Shown here piece by piece: positions 44,008 through 53,239 of a stretch of DNA of 64,000 nt. The translations under genes and the position numbers were made by a program. The DNA is from an uncultured Lachnospiraceae bacterium (GTDB lineage: Bacteria; Bacillota; Clostridia; Lachnospirales; Lachnospiraceae), in the NCBI GenBank assembly GCA_947629865.1, contig CANRFJ010000004.1, positions 83,018-147,017 of the forward strand, given 5' to 3'. The notes under the pieces were generated by a model. The model saw only the letters and a program-made list of their open reading frames with translations, was not told where the DNA came from and made no database searches. Position 1 is the first letter of the stretch. Each line of letters starts with the position of its first letter.

Positions 44008-45762
44008 TCACATGGTATTCTTAATCTGGTCGCTGTCTATGGTGATCTGGTCGCGGCCGTTCCGCTTGGAATGATACATCGCCCAGTCGGCCCGCGTCAG
44101 AAGTTCGCTCGGATTCGAGCATGTCTTAGGATAACTGGCCACACCGGCGCTGGCTCTCACCTGTACCTCCCTTTCTCCGAAGATTACGCTTCCGCTGCGG
44201 ATCTGGTCGTGTACCTCCTTCACAATCTCATACGTCTCATCAATGTTCTTTCCGAGAAATGCGATGACAAATTCCTCGCCGCCATACCGTCCGGCAATAC
44301 CTCCATGGGACAGGGCGCACCGGTTTAAGAGCGTGGCCACATAGCGGATAACCTCGTCGCCGCACTGATGTCCATAGGTGTCGTTTACCATCTTGAACTT
44401 ATCAATATCAAAGAGCGCCAGTGATACGGGCACCTTCTGGTTCATGGCCTCTGACAGATACGAGTTCAGAAGCTCCGTCAGATGACGCCGGTTATAAATC
44501 CTCGTCAGGCCGTCCCGAATCGCCATGTCGTTCATCTTTTCATACAGAGCGACGTTGGAGATACCTATACTCAGCTGGCTGGCAATATTCTCATAGAAAT
44601 TGCGGCTGTCCATAAATACATTGTCGCGGTTTTTCCCGACTACCAGAGTTCCCAGCCTCTCCTCGTTCTTCGAGATTGGCAGACAGATCAGAGACGCCGG
44701 CTCCCTCTCCTCGTCCAGATATTTGAAGAATTTAACTGTGTCCGTGGCCGAGTTCTGGATATAGGTCTTGGAGAGAAGCAGAAGTTCAGTGAGTTCTGTA
44801 TTGCACACAGAATCCCGAATCTCCTGTTCAAACTTATCCCCCATGCTGGTAGACATGGCCAGAAATCTCCCCTGTGGTTCCTCTCCCGGCACCAGAAGGC
44901 TGTTGTCCGGCTCAAGGATCACCATAACCCAGTCCATGTCCAGACGAATCTGCATAATGCGCGTGACATGGTTCAACAGCTCCTCTTTTTCCAGGGTGGC
45001 CGCAATCGCCGCGGATATCTCATTCTGCACAGACATCTCGTCGTGGGCCCGGTTTATCTTTTTATTGGCTGCCTGCAGTTCAATCTTCTGCATACCGAGC
45101 ATCTCATTGGTCTTTTTGATTCTCTCCTGATGCTCCTGCAGGGCCTCGTTCACCTCATTCAGATCTTCCATGGCCCGGTTCTGCGACATCAGGCGTTCTT
45201 CGAGATAGTTCCATATATTAGCCAGTATCTCCCCGATGGCGATCAGCGCCAGAACCGACGCAATATCAAACATCAACTGGAGCATAAAAGCGGGCATATA
45301 CAACTCGTTATCCTTATACATCAGGCTCATGGTAAGGGATATGGAAAAAATAATATAAAACGTCGCAAACAGGGCGTAGCACCCAATCCGCTTAAATAGT
45401 TCATCAAAGGGAATATAAAATATTGTCTCAATGGCAAAGGCAATCGTCAGCGTGAGAAAGAGGATTTCATCCCGCTGCGTCTGCTCTGCGAAAAAGAATA
45501 CCGTGGCAAATGCCAGGCGGCCTGCGTGATAAAGAATACCCAGCCGGTTGCCCTCCAGAAAATTCTTCCCGCTCCGGAAAGACGTCGCCTCCAGCAGAGC
45601 CATTAAAACCAAAACCGCCAGAGTAATCCCCAGTTTCGGGCCAACGATCTCATCGCTCAGATAGGCGTCTATCATCATATATCCCGCCACGGCTCCGTAT
45701 ACAACCAGATGGAGCAGCAGGATCTGCCGGCTCTGACGCAGGTTTTTTAACTGTTCTCTCAT
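44008..45762 (-). CDS. Membrane-bound diguanylate cyclase (GGDEF) with GAF-like domain
   Basis: A 584-residue protein. Residues 1-180 hold six or seven hydrophobic helices (a 7TM-like sensor). A coiled coil follows (about 190-245, EVNEALQEHQERIKKTNEML), then a GAF-like region (about 250-410) and a GGDEF domain (about 415-580) with the active motif GRYGGEEFVIAF. No RxxD inhibitory site precedes it. It should make cyclic di-GMP in response to a membrane or cytoplasmic signal. It starts 17 bp after the FtsA-like gene with GAGGAGG, suggesting joint expression with a division or pilus-type ATPase. Confidence 0.93.
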   Translation of the reverse strand: MREQLKNLRQSRQILLLHLVVYGAVAGYMMIDAYLSDEIVGPKLGITLAVLVLMALLEATSFRSGKNFLEGNRLGILYHAGRLAFATVFFFAEQTQRDEILFLTLTIAFAIETIFYIPFDELFKRIGCYALFATFYIIFSISLTMSLMYKDNELYMPAFMLQLMFDIASVLALIAIGEILANIWNYLEERLMSQNRAMEDLNEVNEALQEHQERIKKTNEMLGMQKIELQAANKKINRAHDEMSVQNEISAAIAATLEKEELLNHVTRIMQIRLDMDWVMVILEPDNSLLVPGEEPQGRFLAMSTSMGDKFEQEIRDSVCNTELTELLLLSKTYIQNSATDTVKFFKYLDEEREPASLICLPISKNEERLGTLVVGKNRDNVFMDSRNFYENIASQLSIGISNVALYEKMNDMAIRDGLTRIYNRRHLTELLNSYLSEAMNQKVPVSLALFDIDKFKMVNDTYGHQCGDEVIRYVATLLNRCALSHGGIAGRYGGEEFVIAFLGKNIDETYEIVKEVHDQIRSGSVIFGEREVQVRASAGVASYPKTCSNPSELLTRADWAMYHSKRNGRDQITIDSDQIKNTM

Positions 45763-45779
45763 ATTTTATATCCTCCTCT

Positions 45780-48125
45780 CTATTTTTCCCAATATAATTC
45801 GATTTCGTCACCCTCGAATACAGGCTCCGTAAAATCCCTGTCCACACCATTAATCCTTGTCACCAGCCGGATCCCGCCGACCTTGGACATGTCAAACGGA
45901 TATACGTCAAAAACATCTACAAAAATCGGTTTTTCCTTCGCCGGCATCGTGACCGGAGTGCCGTTCACCTTTATATGTACCGGAGTGGCCGGCGCCTTCT
46001 TCTGTGCGGCAGCCCCTCCGCCCGGAGAACCTGGCGCCGCGCTTGAGATTATCGTGCCGTCCGCTCCCATCTTGGGCGTGTCAAACGGTATTCCCTCCAG
46101 CCACTCCGGAAGCGGCTTCAGCGGCTGGAGCAGAGGATCCTTTTCCATGTGTTCAGCCGGAGTCTGCGGCAACTTCTCCTCCCGCTCCTTTGGCTTCTTC
46201 TTCTCTGCGGAGCGGTTTCTGTCCCGTCTGTTCTGTCCGCTCTGTGTGGATCTTCTATCCTGTCTTTTCTTATCCGGTTCTCTCTTTTCTGATTCCCTCT
46301 TATCCGTCTCCTTCTTATCCGTCTCCTTCTTATCCGGCTCCTTTTTACCCGTCTCCTTCTTTGCCGGTTCTTTCTTATCCGGCTCTTTTTTGCGGTCAAT
46401 GGTATCGCCGTTGCGGACTTCCGAATCATACCCCGCCTCGCGGCCGTTCAAAAGAACAGGAGATACCTTTTCCATCTCGGCAAATTCGAACACGCCGCCC
46501 ACGGTGTAGTAATCGCACACCTCGACCTTGTCCTGCTGTCCCACTTCCGTCATGGGATTGGCCGGTTTTCCGTTTATCTTCACGGATTTCGGACACAGTA
46601 TCTTCCTCCCCATGAACGTGATCTCAAGTTCCTCCCTGCACTCGGGGATATCGGCCACGACAATGCGTCCCGGATCTCCCTTCGTGGAAGGACGCACCCA
46701 TATATTGTCCTTTTCATTCAATCCTTCGTTGAGGCTTACCTCTCTGTCATTTTTGCGGATCTGAGCCGGTTCGCCGGACTTGCCCTTCACTTCCCGCTTC
46801 TCGCCATTGACAGAATAATACAGGGATTCACCCCGCAGCGGAAACAGGTTTGTCTGCGAGAAACCGGCGCTTATACAGGCGTCCAGCACCGTCACTTTTC
46901 CGTTGTCGTACAGTTTTACGCGCTGATCATTCACCGTGACATGAATGAAATTGCTGCGCTGTTCATAATAGTTCATGCAAATGCCGATCGGCGTCACCAG
47001 AGTGGAGTCCTTTTGAATCCCCGGCTGTTCAAATTCGACATTGGACAGCACCTCGGCCCCCCGAATCGCCACCCGGTTCTCCGGAAGCTTCAGATAATTT
47101 GCCAGCGTCTCGGTAAAGCCCTCATGCTTGCCGCCGCCGCCCACTACAAAGACGGCGCTGACTGTCCGCCCCCCGTTCAGGGCAATGATGCGCTCGGCAA
47201 TATTCCGCGTGATCTCGTCCACCGCCGCAGCGGAAATACTGGCGATATCCTCTTTGGTAACGCGGATATTCTCGCCGAATATATTGCTGAAAACTACTGA
47301 TTTGCGTTTCTCGCACTGTCTCTTTACATGTTCCGCCGTCTCAAAGTCAATCAGATAATTCTGCGCAATGGCCTCCGTGACCTCGTCGCCCGCAAGGGGA
47401 ATCATGCCGAAGGCAATAATGCTCCCGTCTTTGACGATTGAAATGTCCGAGGTTCCCGCCCCCACGTCTACCAGGGCAATATTCAATAACCGAAACTTCT
47501 CCGGTATCGCCACCTGTATCGCCGCGATTGGCTCCAGCGTCAGGCTCGCCACATGAAGCCCCGCCTCCTCTACGGCCGAATAGAGTCCGTCCACCACTTC
47601 CTCCGGCAGAAATGTCGCAATCAGTTCCACGCCGATGGAATTGGCCGTGTGCATGGCGATCATTTCCATCGGATATCCGTTCAGGAAATATTTTACCGTG
47701 GAATATCCGACACAGAAAAACTTCTTCTCCTTCTCCTCCTGATGAATCTCCTCATAGGCCTTCTCCACACCCAGCATATCCAGCGAGCGGATATGCTCGT
47801 CCGTCACCTTTGTCTCTCCCGGAAACTCACAGACCGCCTGTACCTTTTTGGTCTTTAACACCCGACCGGCCGCCGCGATGCTCACGTCAAGCAGAGTCTG
47901 ATGGAGACGGTTTTCCAACCGGTTCTTGATCTCCGTTATCGTCTTTGCCACTGTCGGAATGTCATGGATCTGTCCGTCAATCACCGCACGGGTGGTGTGC
48001 TCAATCGTCTCCTGCGCCACCACAATGAAACGGTCTGTACCGACGCGGTATCCTACCGTTCCTACAATGCTCCTGGTTCCGATATCCAAGCCAAAAACAT
48101 ATCCCTCATTGTTATTCATAGTCAT
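45780..48125 (-). CDS. Long FtsA/PilM-like actin-family ATPase with Lys/Glu repeat and extra C-terminal domain
   Basis: A 781-residue protein, almost twice the normal FtsA length. Residues of about 1-390 are the actin-like fold: VFGLDIGTRSIVGTV (phosphate 1), LVDVGAGTSDISIVKDG (phosphate 2) and VFVVGGGGKHEGF (adenosine motif). Residues of about 390-570 form a beta-rich region. A low-complexity stretch of 5-residue repeats (KKEPD/KKETD, about 575-660) follows, then a terminal domain (about 710-781) beginning VHIKVNGTPVTM and ending GDEIELYW, which looks ubiquitin-like (beta-grasp). The FtsA amphipathic C-terminal membrane helix is not evident. The role may be in division or cell-surface assembly. 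FtsZ is not in the window. Confidence 0.8.
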   Translation of the reverse strand: MTMNNNEGYVFGLDIGTRSIVGTVGYRVGTDRFIVVAQETIEHTTRAVIDGQIHDIPTVAKTITEIKNRLENRLHQTLLDVSIAAAGRVLKTKKVQAVCEFPGETKVTDEHIRSLDMLGVEKAYEEIHQEEKEKKFFCVGYSTVKYFLNGYPMEMIAMHTANSIGVELIATFLPEEVVDGLYSAVEEAGLHVASLTLEPIAAIQVAIPEKFRLLNIALVDVGAGTSDISIVKDGSIIAFGMIPLAGDEVTEAIAQNYLIDFETAEHVKRQCEKRKSVVFSNIFGENIRVTKEDIASISAAAVDEITRNIAERIIALNGGRTVSAVFVVGGGGKHEGFTETLANYLKLPENRVAIRGAEVLSNVEFEQPGIQKDSTLVTPIGICMNYYEQRSNFIHVTVNDQRVKLYDNGKVTVLDACISAGFSQTNLFPLRGESLYYSVNGEKREVKGKSGEPAQIRKNDREVSLNEGLNEKDNIWVRPSTKGDPGRIVVADIPECREELEITFMGRKILCPKSVKINGKPANPMTEVGQQDKVEVCDYYTVGGVFEFAEMEKVSPVLLNGREAGYDSEVRNGDTIDRKKEPDKKEPAKKETGKKEPDKKETDKKETDKRESEKREPDKKRQDRRSTQSGQNRRDRNRSAEKKKPKEREEKLPQTPAEHMEKDPLLQPLKPLPEWLEGIPFDTPKMGADGTIISSAAPGSPGGGAAAQKKAPATPVHIKVNGTPVTMPAKEKPIFVDVFDVYPFDMSKVGGIRLVTRINGVDRDFTEPVFEGDEIELYWEK
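46268..46391 (-). repeat. 15-bp in-frame coding repeat in the FtsA-like gene
   Basis: About eight imperfect 15-bp units encode KKEPD/KKETD/KRESE pentapeptides. Two adjacent units are identical and the rest differ by a few bases. Slipped-strand changes in copy number would keep the frame, so linker length may vary between strains. Confidence 0.75.
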
Positions 48126-48180
48126 TTGTCCGCCTCGTACTTCCTGCGTATTTTATATCCCGAATTCCATTTATTATACT

Positions 48181-48208
48181 ATTGTATCATACTTTTGCCG
48201 TTATGCAA
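48181..48208 (-). promoter_or_regulatory. Promoter of the FtsA-like/GGDEF/WalJ run
   Basis: On the minus strand, TTGCAT (48203-48208), 16 bp, TACAAT (48181-48186). The -35 box overlaps the last codons of coaE. Confidence 0.55.
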
Positions 48209-48845
48209 AGAAGCAATTCTGTAAGTTGCGCATAAATTCTGCAAGTTGCGCAGATAATTCAGAAAGTGAACCGTTATTATCAATTATTTTGTCGCATCTT
48301 TTTGAGAAGTAATTGTCATCTTTCTGCTTTTTCATAATTGACAGAGACTTTTCCTCCGTGTAACCCCGCGCCTTTTTCAGGCGTTCGAGCCGAACCTGGC
48401 GGCTGGCATACACCCACCACACCTCATCGCACAGCGCGTCGCAGCCTGTCTCAAACAGGATGGCCGTCTCTATCACTACCAGGGGCTCCCCCTCCCATTG
48501 GCTCAGTTTTTCCTGCATCTTCCGGAACACTAACGGGTGGACGATTCCGTTGAGCGCCTCTCTCCTGCGGTCGTCCGCGTAGATAATATCCGCCAGCGCC
48601 CGCCGGTCGATTGGCGGATCCGCGCAGCTGCATTTTTTATCCGCCGGCGTCAGAATTTCCCGGCCGAATTCTTCGCAGATTCTCCTGTACGCTCTGCCTC
48701 CCGGCTCCATGACTTCACGCCCGATTTCGTCTGCAATGAGCAGACGGGCGTGATATTTTTCCTCCAGTATCTTCATGACGGCAGACTTACCGCACCCCAC
48801 GCCGCCGGTAATACCGATTACCCGTCTCTTTTTATTTTGCCTCAT
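48201..48845 (-). CDS. coaE: Dephospho-CoA kinase
   Basis: A 214-residue P-loop kinase. VIGITGGVGCGKSAVM (Walker A, about residues 9-24), LIADEIGREV and ETAILFETG are typical CoaE segments. It phosphorylates dephospho-CoA to CoA. Its ATG lies inside the last codons of polA (14-bp overlap, different frame), so translation is coupled. The C-terminus (SAQLAEFMRNLQNCFFA) is encoded by a near-duplicated TTGCGCA-containing stretch, suggesting a locally altered end. Confidence 0.94.
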   Translation of the reverse strand: MRQNKKRRVIGITGGVGCGKSAVMKILEEKYHARLLIADEIGREVMEPGGRAYRRICEEFGREILTPADKKCSCADPPIDRRALADIIYADDRRREALNGIVHPLVFRKMQEKLSQWEGEPLVVIETAILFETGCDALCDEVWWVYASRQVRLERLKKARGYTEEKSLSIMKKQKDDNYFSKRCDKIIDNNGSLSELSAQLAEFMRNLQNCFFA

Positions 48846-51534
48846 ACCAGTTATTCCCCTGTTTTACCTCTGCGATCAACGGCACCTTCAGTTCGCAGGC
48901 CTGTACCATTTCCTCCTCCAGAAGTTTCGTCACTTCCTGAATTTCCTCCCTGTGTGTCTCAATCAGCAGTTCATCATGGATCTGCAGGATCAGACGGGAG
49001 CGAAAGCGCCCCTTCTTCAGCCGGTCGGCCACACGGAGCATGGCAATCTTTATGATATCCGCCGCCGTTCCCTGTATCGGGGAATTCATGGCGATGCGCT
49101 CGCCGAACTGCCGCTGCATAAAATTCTTTGCCTTCAGTTCCGGAATGGGACGGCGTCTGCCAAACATCGTGACGACATACCCTTTGCTCCGTCCCTCCTC
49201 TACCAGCTCGTCCATAAAAGCCTTTACCCTGGGATAAGTTGCAAAGTAGTCCTCAATATAATCCTCCGCCTCCCTGCGGGTGATGTTGAGATCCCGCGAG
49301 AGGCCGAACCCGCTGATTCCATAAACGATCCCGAAGTTTACCGCCTTGGCATTGCGACGCTGCAGATCCGTCACCTCGTCATAGGGGGTGTGGAACACAA
49401 GCGACGCCGTCGTTCTGTGTATGTCGGCGTTTTCCCTGTATGCCTCGATTAGTCTCTCATCTCCGGACATGTGCGCCAGCACCCTCAGCTCGATCTGGGA
49501 GTAGTCCGCATCCAGAAATACATAACCGGGCTCCGGCACGAAAACCTTGCGTATCTGACGCCCCAGTTCCATGCGGATTGGAATATTCTGAAGATTCGGC
49601 TCGGTACTGCTGAGGCGCCCCGTGGCCGTAATATTCTGGTTAAAGGTGGTATGGATTCTCCCGTCCTCCGCGTCAATATATGTTTCCAGCCCGTCAGCAT
49701 AGGTGGACTTTAACTTTGTCAGCTGACGGTACTCCAGAATCATCTCTATGATGGGATCTTCAAAGCGGAGTTTTTCCAGCACCTCCGCCGAGGTGGAATA
49801 CCCCGTCTTCGTCTTTTTCCCATAGGGCATCCGCATTTTTTCAAACAGAATCCCCCCAAGCTGCCGTGGGGAATTGATATTAAAAGTCTCGCCGGCCCTG
49901 TCATAGATCTGCCCCTCCAGCTCGTCTATGCGCCCGCCCAGCCTCTCTCCATATTCTGTCAGGGCCTGGCTTTTTACCAATATGCCCCATTTTTCCATGT
50001 CATACAAGGTAAATACAAGCGGCATCTCAATCTTCTCAAACAGCTCGCTCATCTTTGCCTTTTTCAATTCCTTTTTCAGTTCCGGACAGGCAAGGACATT
50101 CACCAGCGCGCAGTAGCAGGCATAGCGGGCCATCTCATCCGGTTTTTCTCTCAGCGCATCTTCAAAAGACTGCTTTCCAAACATCTGGCTGTACGGAAAG
50201 AGGGCGATGCCGGTATACTCACCGGCTATATCCTCCTCCGCAAAGCTTTTTTGTATCGGATTCAGCAGATACGCCGCCACATTTGTATCAAAAGAAGTTT
50301 CCGGCGCCGCCTCCGGCAAAAAGTCGAGCTGGGACTTCAAATCATTGACGGCCAGCACCCGTCCGGAGCGGAGCAGTTCCGCCATGCGGCCGATAATGTC
50401 CTCTGCGGACAGAGCCTCCCCCACACGGGCAAAAGCCGTCTTCTCCCTGGAGAGCGATACGGCCATGCCGAGAAGCCGTCCCGCCTCTTTCGATGAAAAC
50501 AGCAGCATCTGTCCCGTCTCGTCCGTCGCAGGATCGTTACCGGTACGGTATACCGCCCTGACGCCGACCGTCTGCGCCGGATCCGCATCGCTCCAGAATT
50601 TCTCCCACTCAGCAACCGTCGTGAGAACGGAAAATTTCTGTTCCAGGGCCTTGTCCCCCGCCGGATTGCCCTCAAATCGCCCGAGGAGGGATTTGATGTC
50701 CAGCGACTGGATCAGACGGAACGCCTTCCCGTTATAGATATCCCTGATTCTGCACTGTTCCATGGATATTCCCAGGCGGCAGTCTGTCTTGATGGTAGCC
50801 AGCGTCTTACTGAGCCGCGCAAGAGAGGCGTGTTCCCGCACTGCCTCCCTTGCACGCGCCGGAGTGATCTCATCCACATGCTCAATGGCGTTTTCCACTG
50901 TACCAAACATTGTCAGTATTTTCAGAGCCGTCTTTTCCCCCACGCCCGGCACGCCGGGTATATTGTCGGAGGCGTCCCCCATCAGCCCTTTCAGATCAAT
51001 TATCTGGGAGGGAGTTACTCCGTGCTTTTCAATCACCTGCGCCGTGTGGTAGTCCTCCACGGCGGTCTGTCCCCCCCTGGTCTTTGGAATACGCACCAGC
51101 ACGGTATCGCTGGCAAGCTGCAGCAGATCCCTGTCTCCGGAGATCACCGATACCTGATAGCCGTCTTTCTCCCCCTTTTTTGCCATGGTACCGAGAATAT
51201 CGTCCGCCTCAATTCCCTCTCTGGAAAAAATCATGATATTCATGGCCTTCAGCACTTCTTTAAGAATCGGAACCTGTTCCCGCAGTTCCTCCGGCATAGG
51301 CTTTCTCGTACCCTTGTACTGTTCATACATGGTATGCCGGAATGTAGGGGCTTTCTCGTCGAAGGCAACCAGCATATGGCTCGGCTCCTCCTCATCCATC
51401 ACCTTGAACATGATATTCAGAAATCCATAGACGGCATTGGTGTGCAGCCCGTCCCGATTTGTCAGGGGCGGTACGCCGTAAAAAGCGCGGTTAATGATGC
51501 TGTTTCCATCGATTAAAAGCAGTTTATTTTCCAC
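48832..51534 (-). CDS. polA: DNA polymerase I
   Basis: A 900-residue family A polymerase. The N-terminal 5'-nuclease domain (about 1-290) carries LLIDGNSIINRAFYG, EADDILGTMAKKG and ISGDRDLLQL. The middle domain (about 300-480) lacks the ExoI DxE pair and the ExoIII YxxxD Asp, so proofreading is probably dead, as in many Firmicute PolA proteins. The polymerase domain shows motif A (DADYSQIELRVLAHMSGD), motif B (RRNAKAVNFGIVYGISG) and motif C (QIHDELLIE). It does gap filling, primer removal and repair. The start is GTG at 51534 with AAGGAAA upstream. Confidence 0.97.
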   Translation of the reverse strand: MENKLLLIDGNSIINRAFYGVPPLTNRDGLHTNAVYGFLNIMFKVMDEEEPSHMLVAFDEKAPTFRHTMYEQYKGTRKPMPEELREQVPILKEVLKAMNIMIFSREGIEADDILGTMAKKGEKDGYQVSVISGDRDLLQLASDTVLVRIPKTRGGQTAVEDYHTAQVIEKHGVTPSQIIDLKGLMGDASDNIPGVPGVGEKTALKILTMFGTVENAIEHVDEITPARAREAVREHASLARLSKTLATIKTDCRLGISMEQCRIRDIYNGKAFRLIQSLDIKSLLGRFEGNPAGDKALEQKFSVLTTVAEWEKFWSDADPAQTVGVRAVYRTGNDPATDETGQMLLFSSKEAGRLLGMAVSLSREKTAFARVGEALSAEDIIGRMAELLRSGRVLAVNDLKSQLDFLPEAAPETSFDTNVAAYLLNPIQKSFAEEDIAGEYTGIALFPYSQMFGKQSFEDALREKPDEMARYACYCALVNVLACPELKKELKKAKMSELFEKIEMPLVFTLYDMEKWGILVKSQALTEYGERLGGRIDELEGQIYDRAGETFNINSPRQLGGILFEKMRMPYGKKTKTGYSTSAEVLEKLRFEDPIIEMILEYRQLTKLKSTYADGLETYIDAEDGRIHTTFNQNITATGRLSSTEPNLQNIPIRMELGRQIRKVFVPEPGYVFLDADYSQIELRVLAHMSGDERLIEAYRENADIHRTTASLVFHTPYDEVTDLQRRNAKAVNFGIVYGISGFGLSRDLNITRREAEDYIEDYFATYPRVKAFMDELVEEGRSKGYVVTMFGRRRPIPELKAKNFMQRQFGERIAMNSPIQGTAADIIKIAMLRVADRLKKGRFRSRLILQIHDELLIETHREEIQEVTKLLEEEMVQACELKVPLIAEVKQGNNWYEAK

Positions 51535-51604
51535 GTTCTCTGTTTCCTTTCCTTCTTTTTCCCATCAATACACCCCTGCACTGTCCTCCGCATCCACTGT
51601 ATAT

Positions 51605-51633
51605 AGCATACCCTGTTTGCGCCTTTTTTTCAA
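51605..51633 (-). promoter_or_regulatory. Promoter of polA-coaE
   Basis: On the minus strand, TTGAAA (51628-51633), 17 bp, TATGCT (51605-51610). Its -35 box is only 8 bp from the divergent tRNA promoter. Confidence 0.65.
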
Positions 51634-51641
51634 GAAAATTG

Positions 51642-51670
51642 TTGACACTATATCAAAAAAATGATATGAT
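51642..51670 (+). promoter_or_regulatory. Promoter of tRNA-Leu
   Basis: TTGACA (51642-51647), 17 bp, TATGAT (51665-51670), with the mature tRNA beginning 14 bp after the -10 box. Confidence 0.88.
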
Positions 51671-51684
51671 AATTTCCGTTGTGG

Positions 51685-51768
51685 GCGGATGTGGCGGAAT
51701 TGGCAGACGCACAAGACTCAAAATCTTGCGGTGGCAACATCGTGCGGGTTCAAGTCCCGCCATCCGCA
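51685..51768 (+). tRNA. tRNA-Leu (anticodon CAA)
   Basis: The acceptor arms GCGGATG (51685-51691) and CATCCGC (51761-51767) pair perfectly, with discriminator A at 51768. The anticodon loop reads CTCAAAA with CAA as anticodon. The variable arm is long, as in class II tRNAs, and GGTTCAAGTCC is the T arm. CCA is not encoded. It decodes UUG. Confidence 0.95.
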
Positions 51769-51774
51769 TATAGC

Positions 51775-51830
51775 AAAGAGATACGGTTCAGGCAGTACAA
51801 GCCGGCTGAACCGTATCTCTTTTTCTCTTT
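51775..51830 (+). terminator. Terminator of tRNA-Leu
   Basis: The long stem AGAGATACGGTTCA (51777-51790) / TGAACCGTATCTCT (51807-51820) is a perfect 14 bp with an inner loop, followed by TTTTCTCTTTT. Confidence 0.92.
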
Positions 51831-51865
51831 TAACCCTCTGCAGGTAAACTGTCATTCTTTTCCTG

Positions 51866-53239
51866 TCAATTATACTTTTTGCTGTTGCACTTCGGGTATT
51901 TGCTCTTTTTCCATTTGTGCGTCTTTTTCATCACGGAGGACGATTTGAGAAAATAGGTATAATACGGCTTGGTATTTTTGTTGCTGTCATTGACAATCGG
52001 ATCGTCAAACGTCACGTCTATGTGATACCATTTTCCGCCCAGCTTCACCATATTCCAGCCATGTCCCACGCCACTGCTGCTGCCCACTACAAACCGGCAG
52101 GGAATCTTCAGTTTTTTCATGACCATCTGAAAAGCGTGCGCATATCCGTCGCAGACCGCCACCTTTTTCAAAAGGGCTCCCTCTGCCTTGTGGGAGACCG
52201 CCGGCACCCTGCCAAACTGATACCGGTAATAATCGTACTTTACATTCCGGATAAACCAGTTGTGGACGGCCCTGATTTTCTCATAGCGGCTCATGCCGGC
52301 CTCGACAGAGGAGCGGACAATCTGATTAAGCCGTTTCTTTTCCGTCTTCTTCCACACGATGACCTGGCAGGTGTACTTCCTGCCGTCCGCCGTGGCCGTA
52401 AGCACAGCGCGCCCCGCCTTTTTGGCCTTGATCTTACCGCCGGCGGTGACGGTGGCGACCTTTTTCCTGCTGCTTTTCCACTTCACTTTGGACAGACAGT
52501 TCAGCAATATGTTTTTATCCGAATCCCCCACAAGGAGATAGCACTTTTTGCGGAGGGGCTGAACTTTCGTGTCCGTCGCGGTGGGAATATCATTTTCCGC
52601 GGCGTAACTGTCTGCGCTGGATTTTTTCGGCGTCACAAAATTGGTGAGCTTTTCGCAGCCGTATACAAAGTTCTTACTCAGCGCGGAGACGCTCTTAGGA
52701 ATCACGATATATGTCAGGTGCAGACAGTTATAAAACGCGCACTGGCGGATAGTCTTCACGCTCTCCGGCAGAATCACCGCCCTCACATTCGAATTGTTGC
52801 GAAAGGCCATGGAACCGATCTCCGTCACATTATCCGGCACCGTCACGACGGAAGCCGTGCCGTTATAAGAGAGGAGTTTCGTGCCGGATATGAGAAATTC
52901 CGGTTCCGTCTGTCCGTCCGGCTGGGCCGGCGTAACCCCGTCAGACGGGGAATCCGCTCCCATAACCCTCCCCCCGATTATCTGGAAGTAATCCGGCATC
53001 CTGTCTCCAAGAACAGTCCTAAGATACTCAAGCAGAGGTTCCCTGTCGTTTTGGAGAGAATAAATTATACCGTACTGCTCCTGCGTCACCTCAAACTCCT
53101 GGCTATCCAAATAAATGAAATAGCGGTAGGACTCCGCGGCCTTCACCTCTGTCGCGCACAGGGCGGCGCCGGCCACGCTTCCGGACACCAGTGAAAAAGC
53201 CAACAGGCAGGCCATCAGCCTTCTTCTCATCTTCCTCAT
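51866..53239 (-). CDS. Secreted transglutaminase-like protein with LRR_5 and Ig-like domains
   Basis: A 457-residue exported protein. The signal peptide is residues 1-35 (MRRRLMACLLAFSLVSG...AEVKAAES region). Residues of about 120-205 hold BspA-type leucine-rich units (VTEIGSMAFRNNSNVRAVILPESV). A short Big_2-like Ig module (VKWKSSRKKVATVTAGGKI) covers about 245-300. The C-terminal transglutaminase/protease core has Cys in VAVCDGYAHAFQ, His in GHGWNMVK and Asp in YHIDVTFDDP. Family knowledge: such proteins act on cell-surface or wall-linked substrates, often as cysteine proteases. Its ATG overlaps the polyphosphate kinase stop by 4 bp (ATGA). Confidence 0.88.
   Translation of the reverse strand: MRKMRRRLMACLLAFSLVSGSVAGAALCATEVKAAESYRYFIYLDSQEFEVTQEQYGIIYSLQNDREPLLEYLRTVLGDRMPDYFQIIGGRVMGADSPSDGVTPAQPDGQTEPEFLISGTKLLSYNGTASVVTVPDNVTEIGSMAFRNNSNVRAVILPESVKTIRQCAFYNCLHLTYIVIPKSVSALSKNFVYGCEKLTNFVTPKKSSADSYAAENDIPTATDTKVQPLRKKCYLLVGDSDKNILLNCLSKVKWKSSRKKVATVTAGGKIKAKKAGRAVLTATADGRKYTCQVIVWKKTEKKRLNQIVRSSVEAGMSRYEKIRAVHNWFIRNVKYDYYRYQFGRVPAVSHKAEGALLKKVAVCDGYAHAFQMVMKKLKIPCRFVVGSSSGVGHGWNMVKLGGKWYHIDVTFDDPIVNDSNKNTKPYYTYFLKSSSVMKKTHKWKKSKYPKCNSKKYN

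Noticed and set aside
48209..48262. Short near-duplicate TTGCGCA-containing repeats at the coaE end as a regulatory site
   Set aside because: They are coding, imperfect and only two in number; local duplication is enough to explain them.
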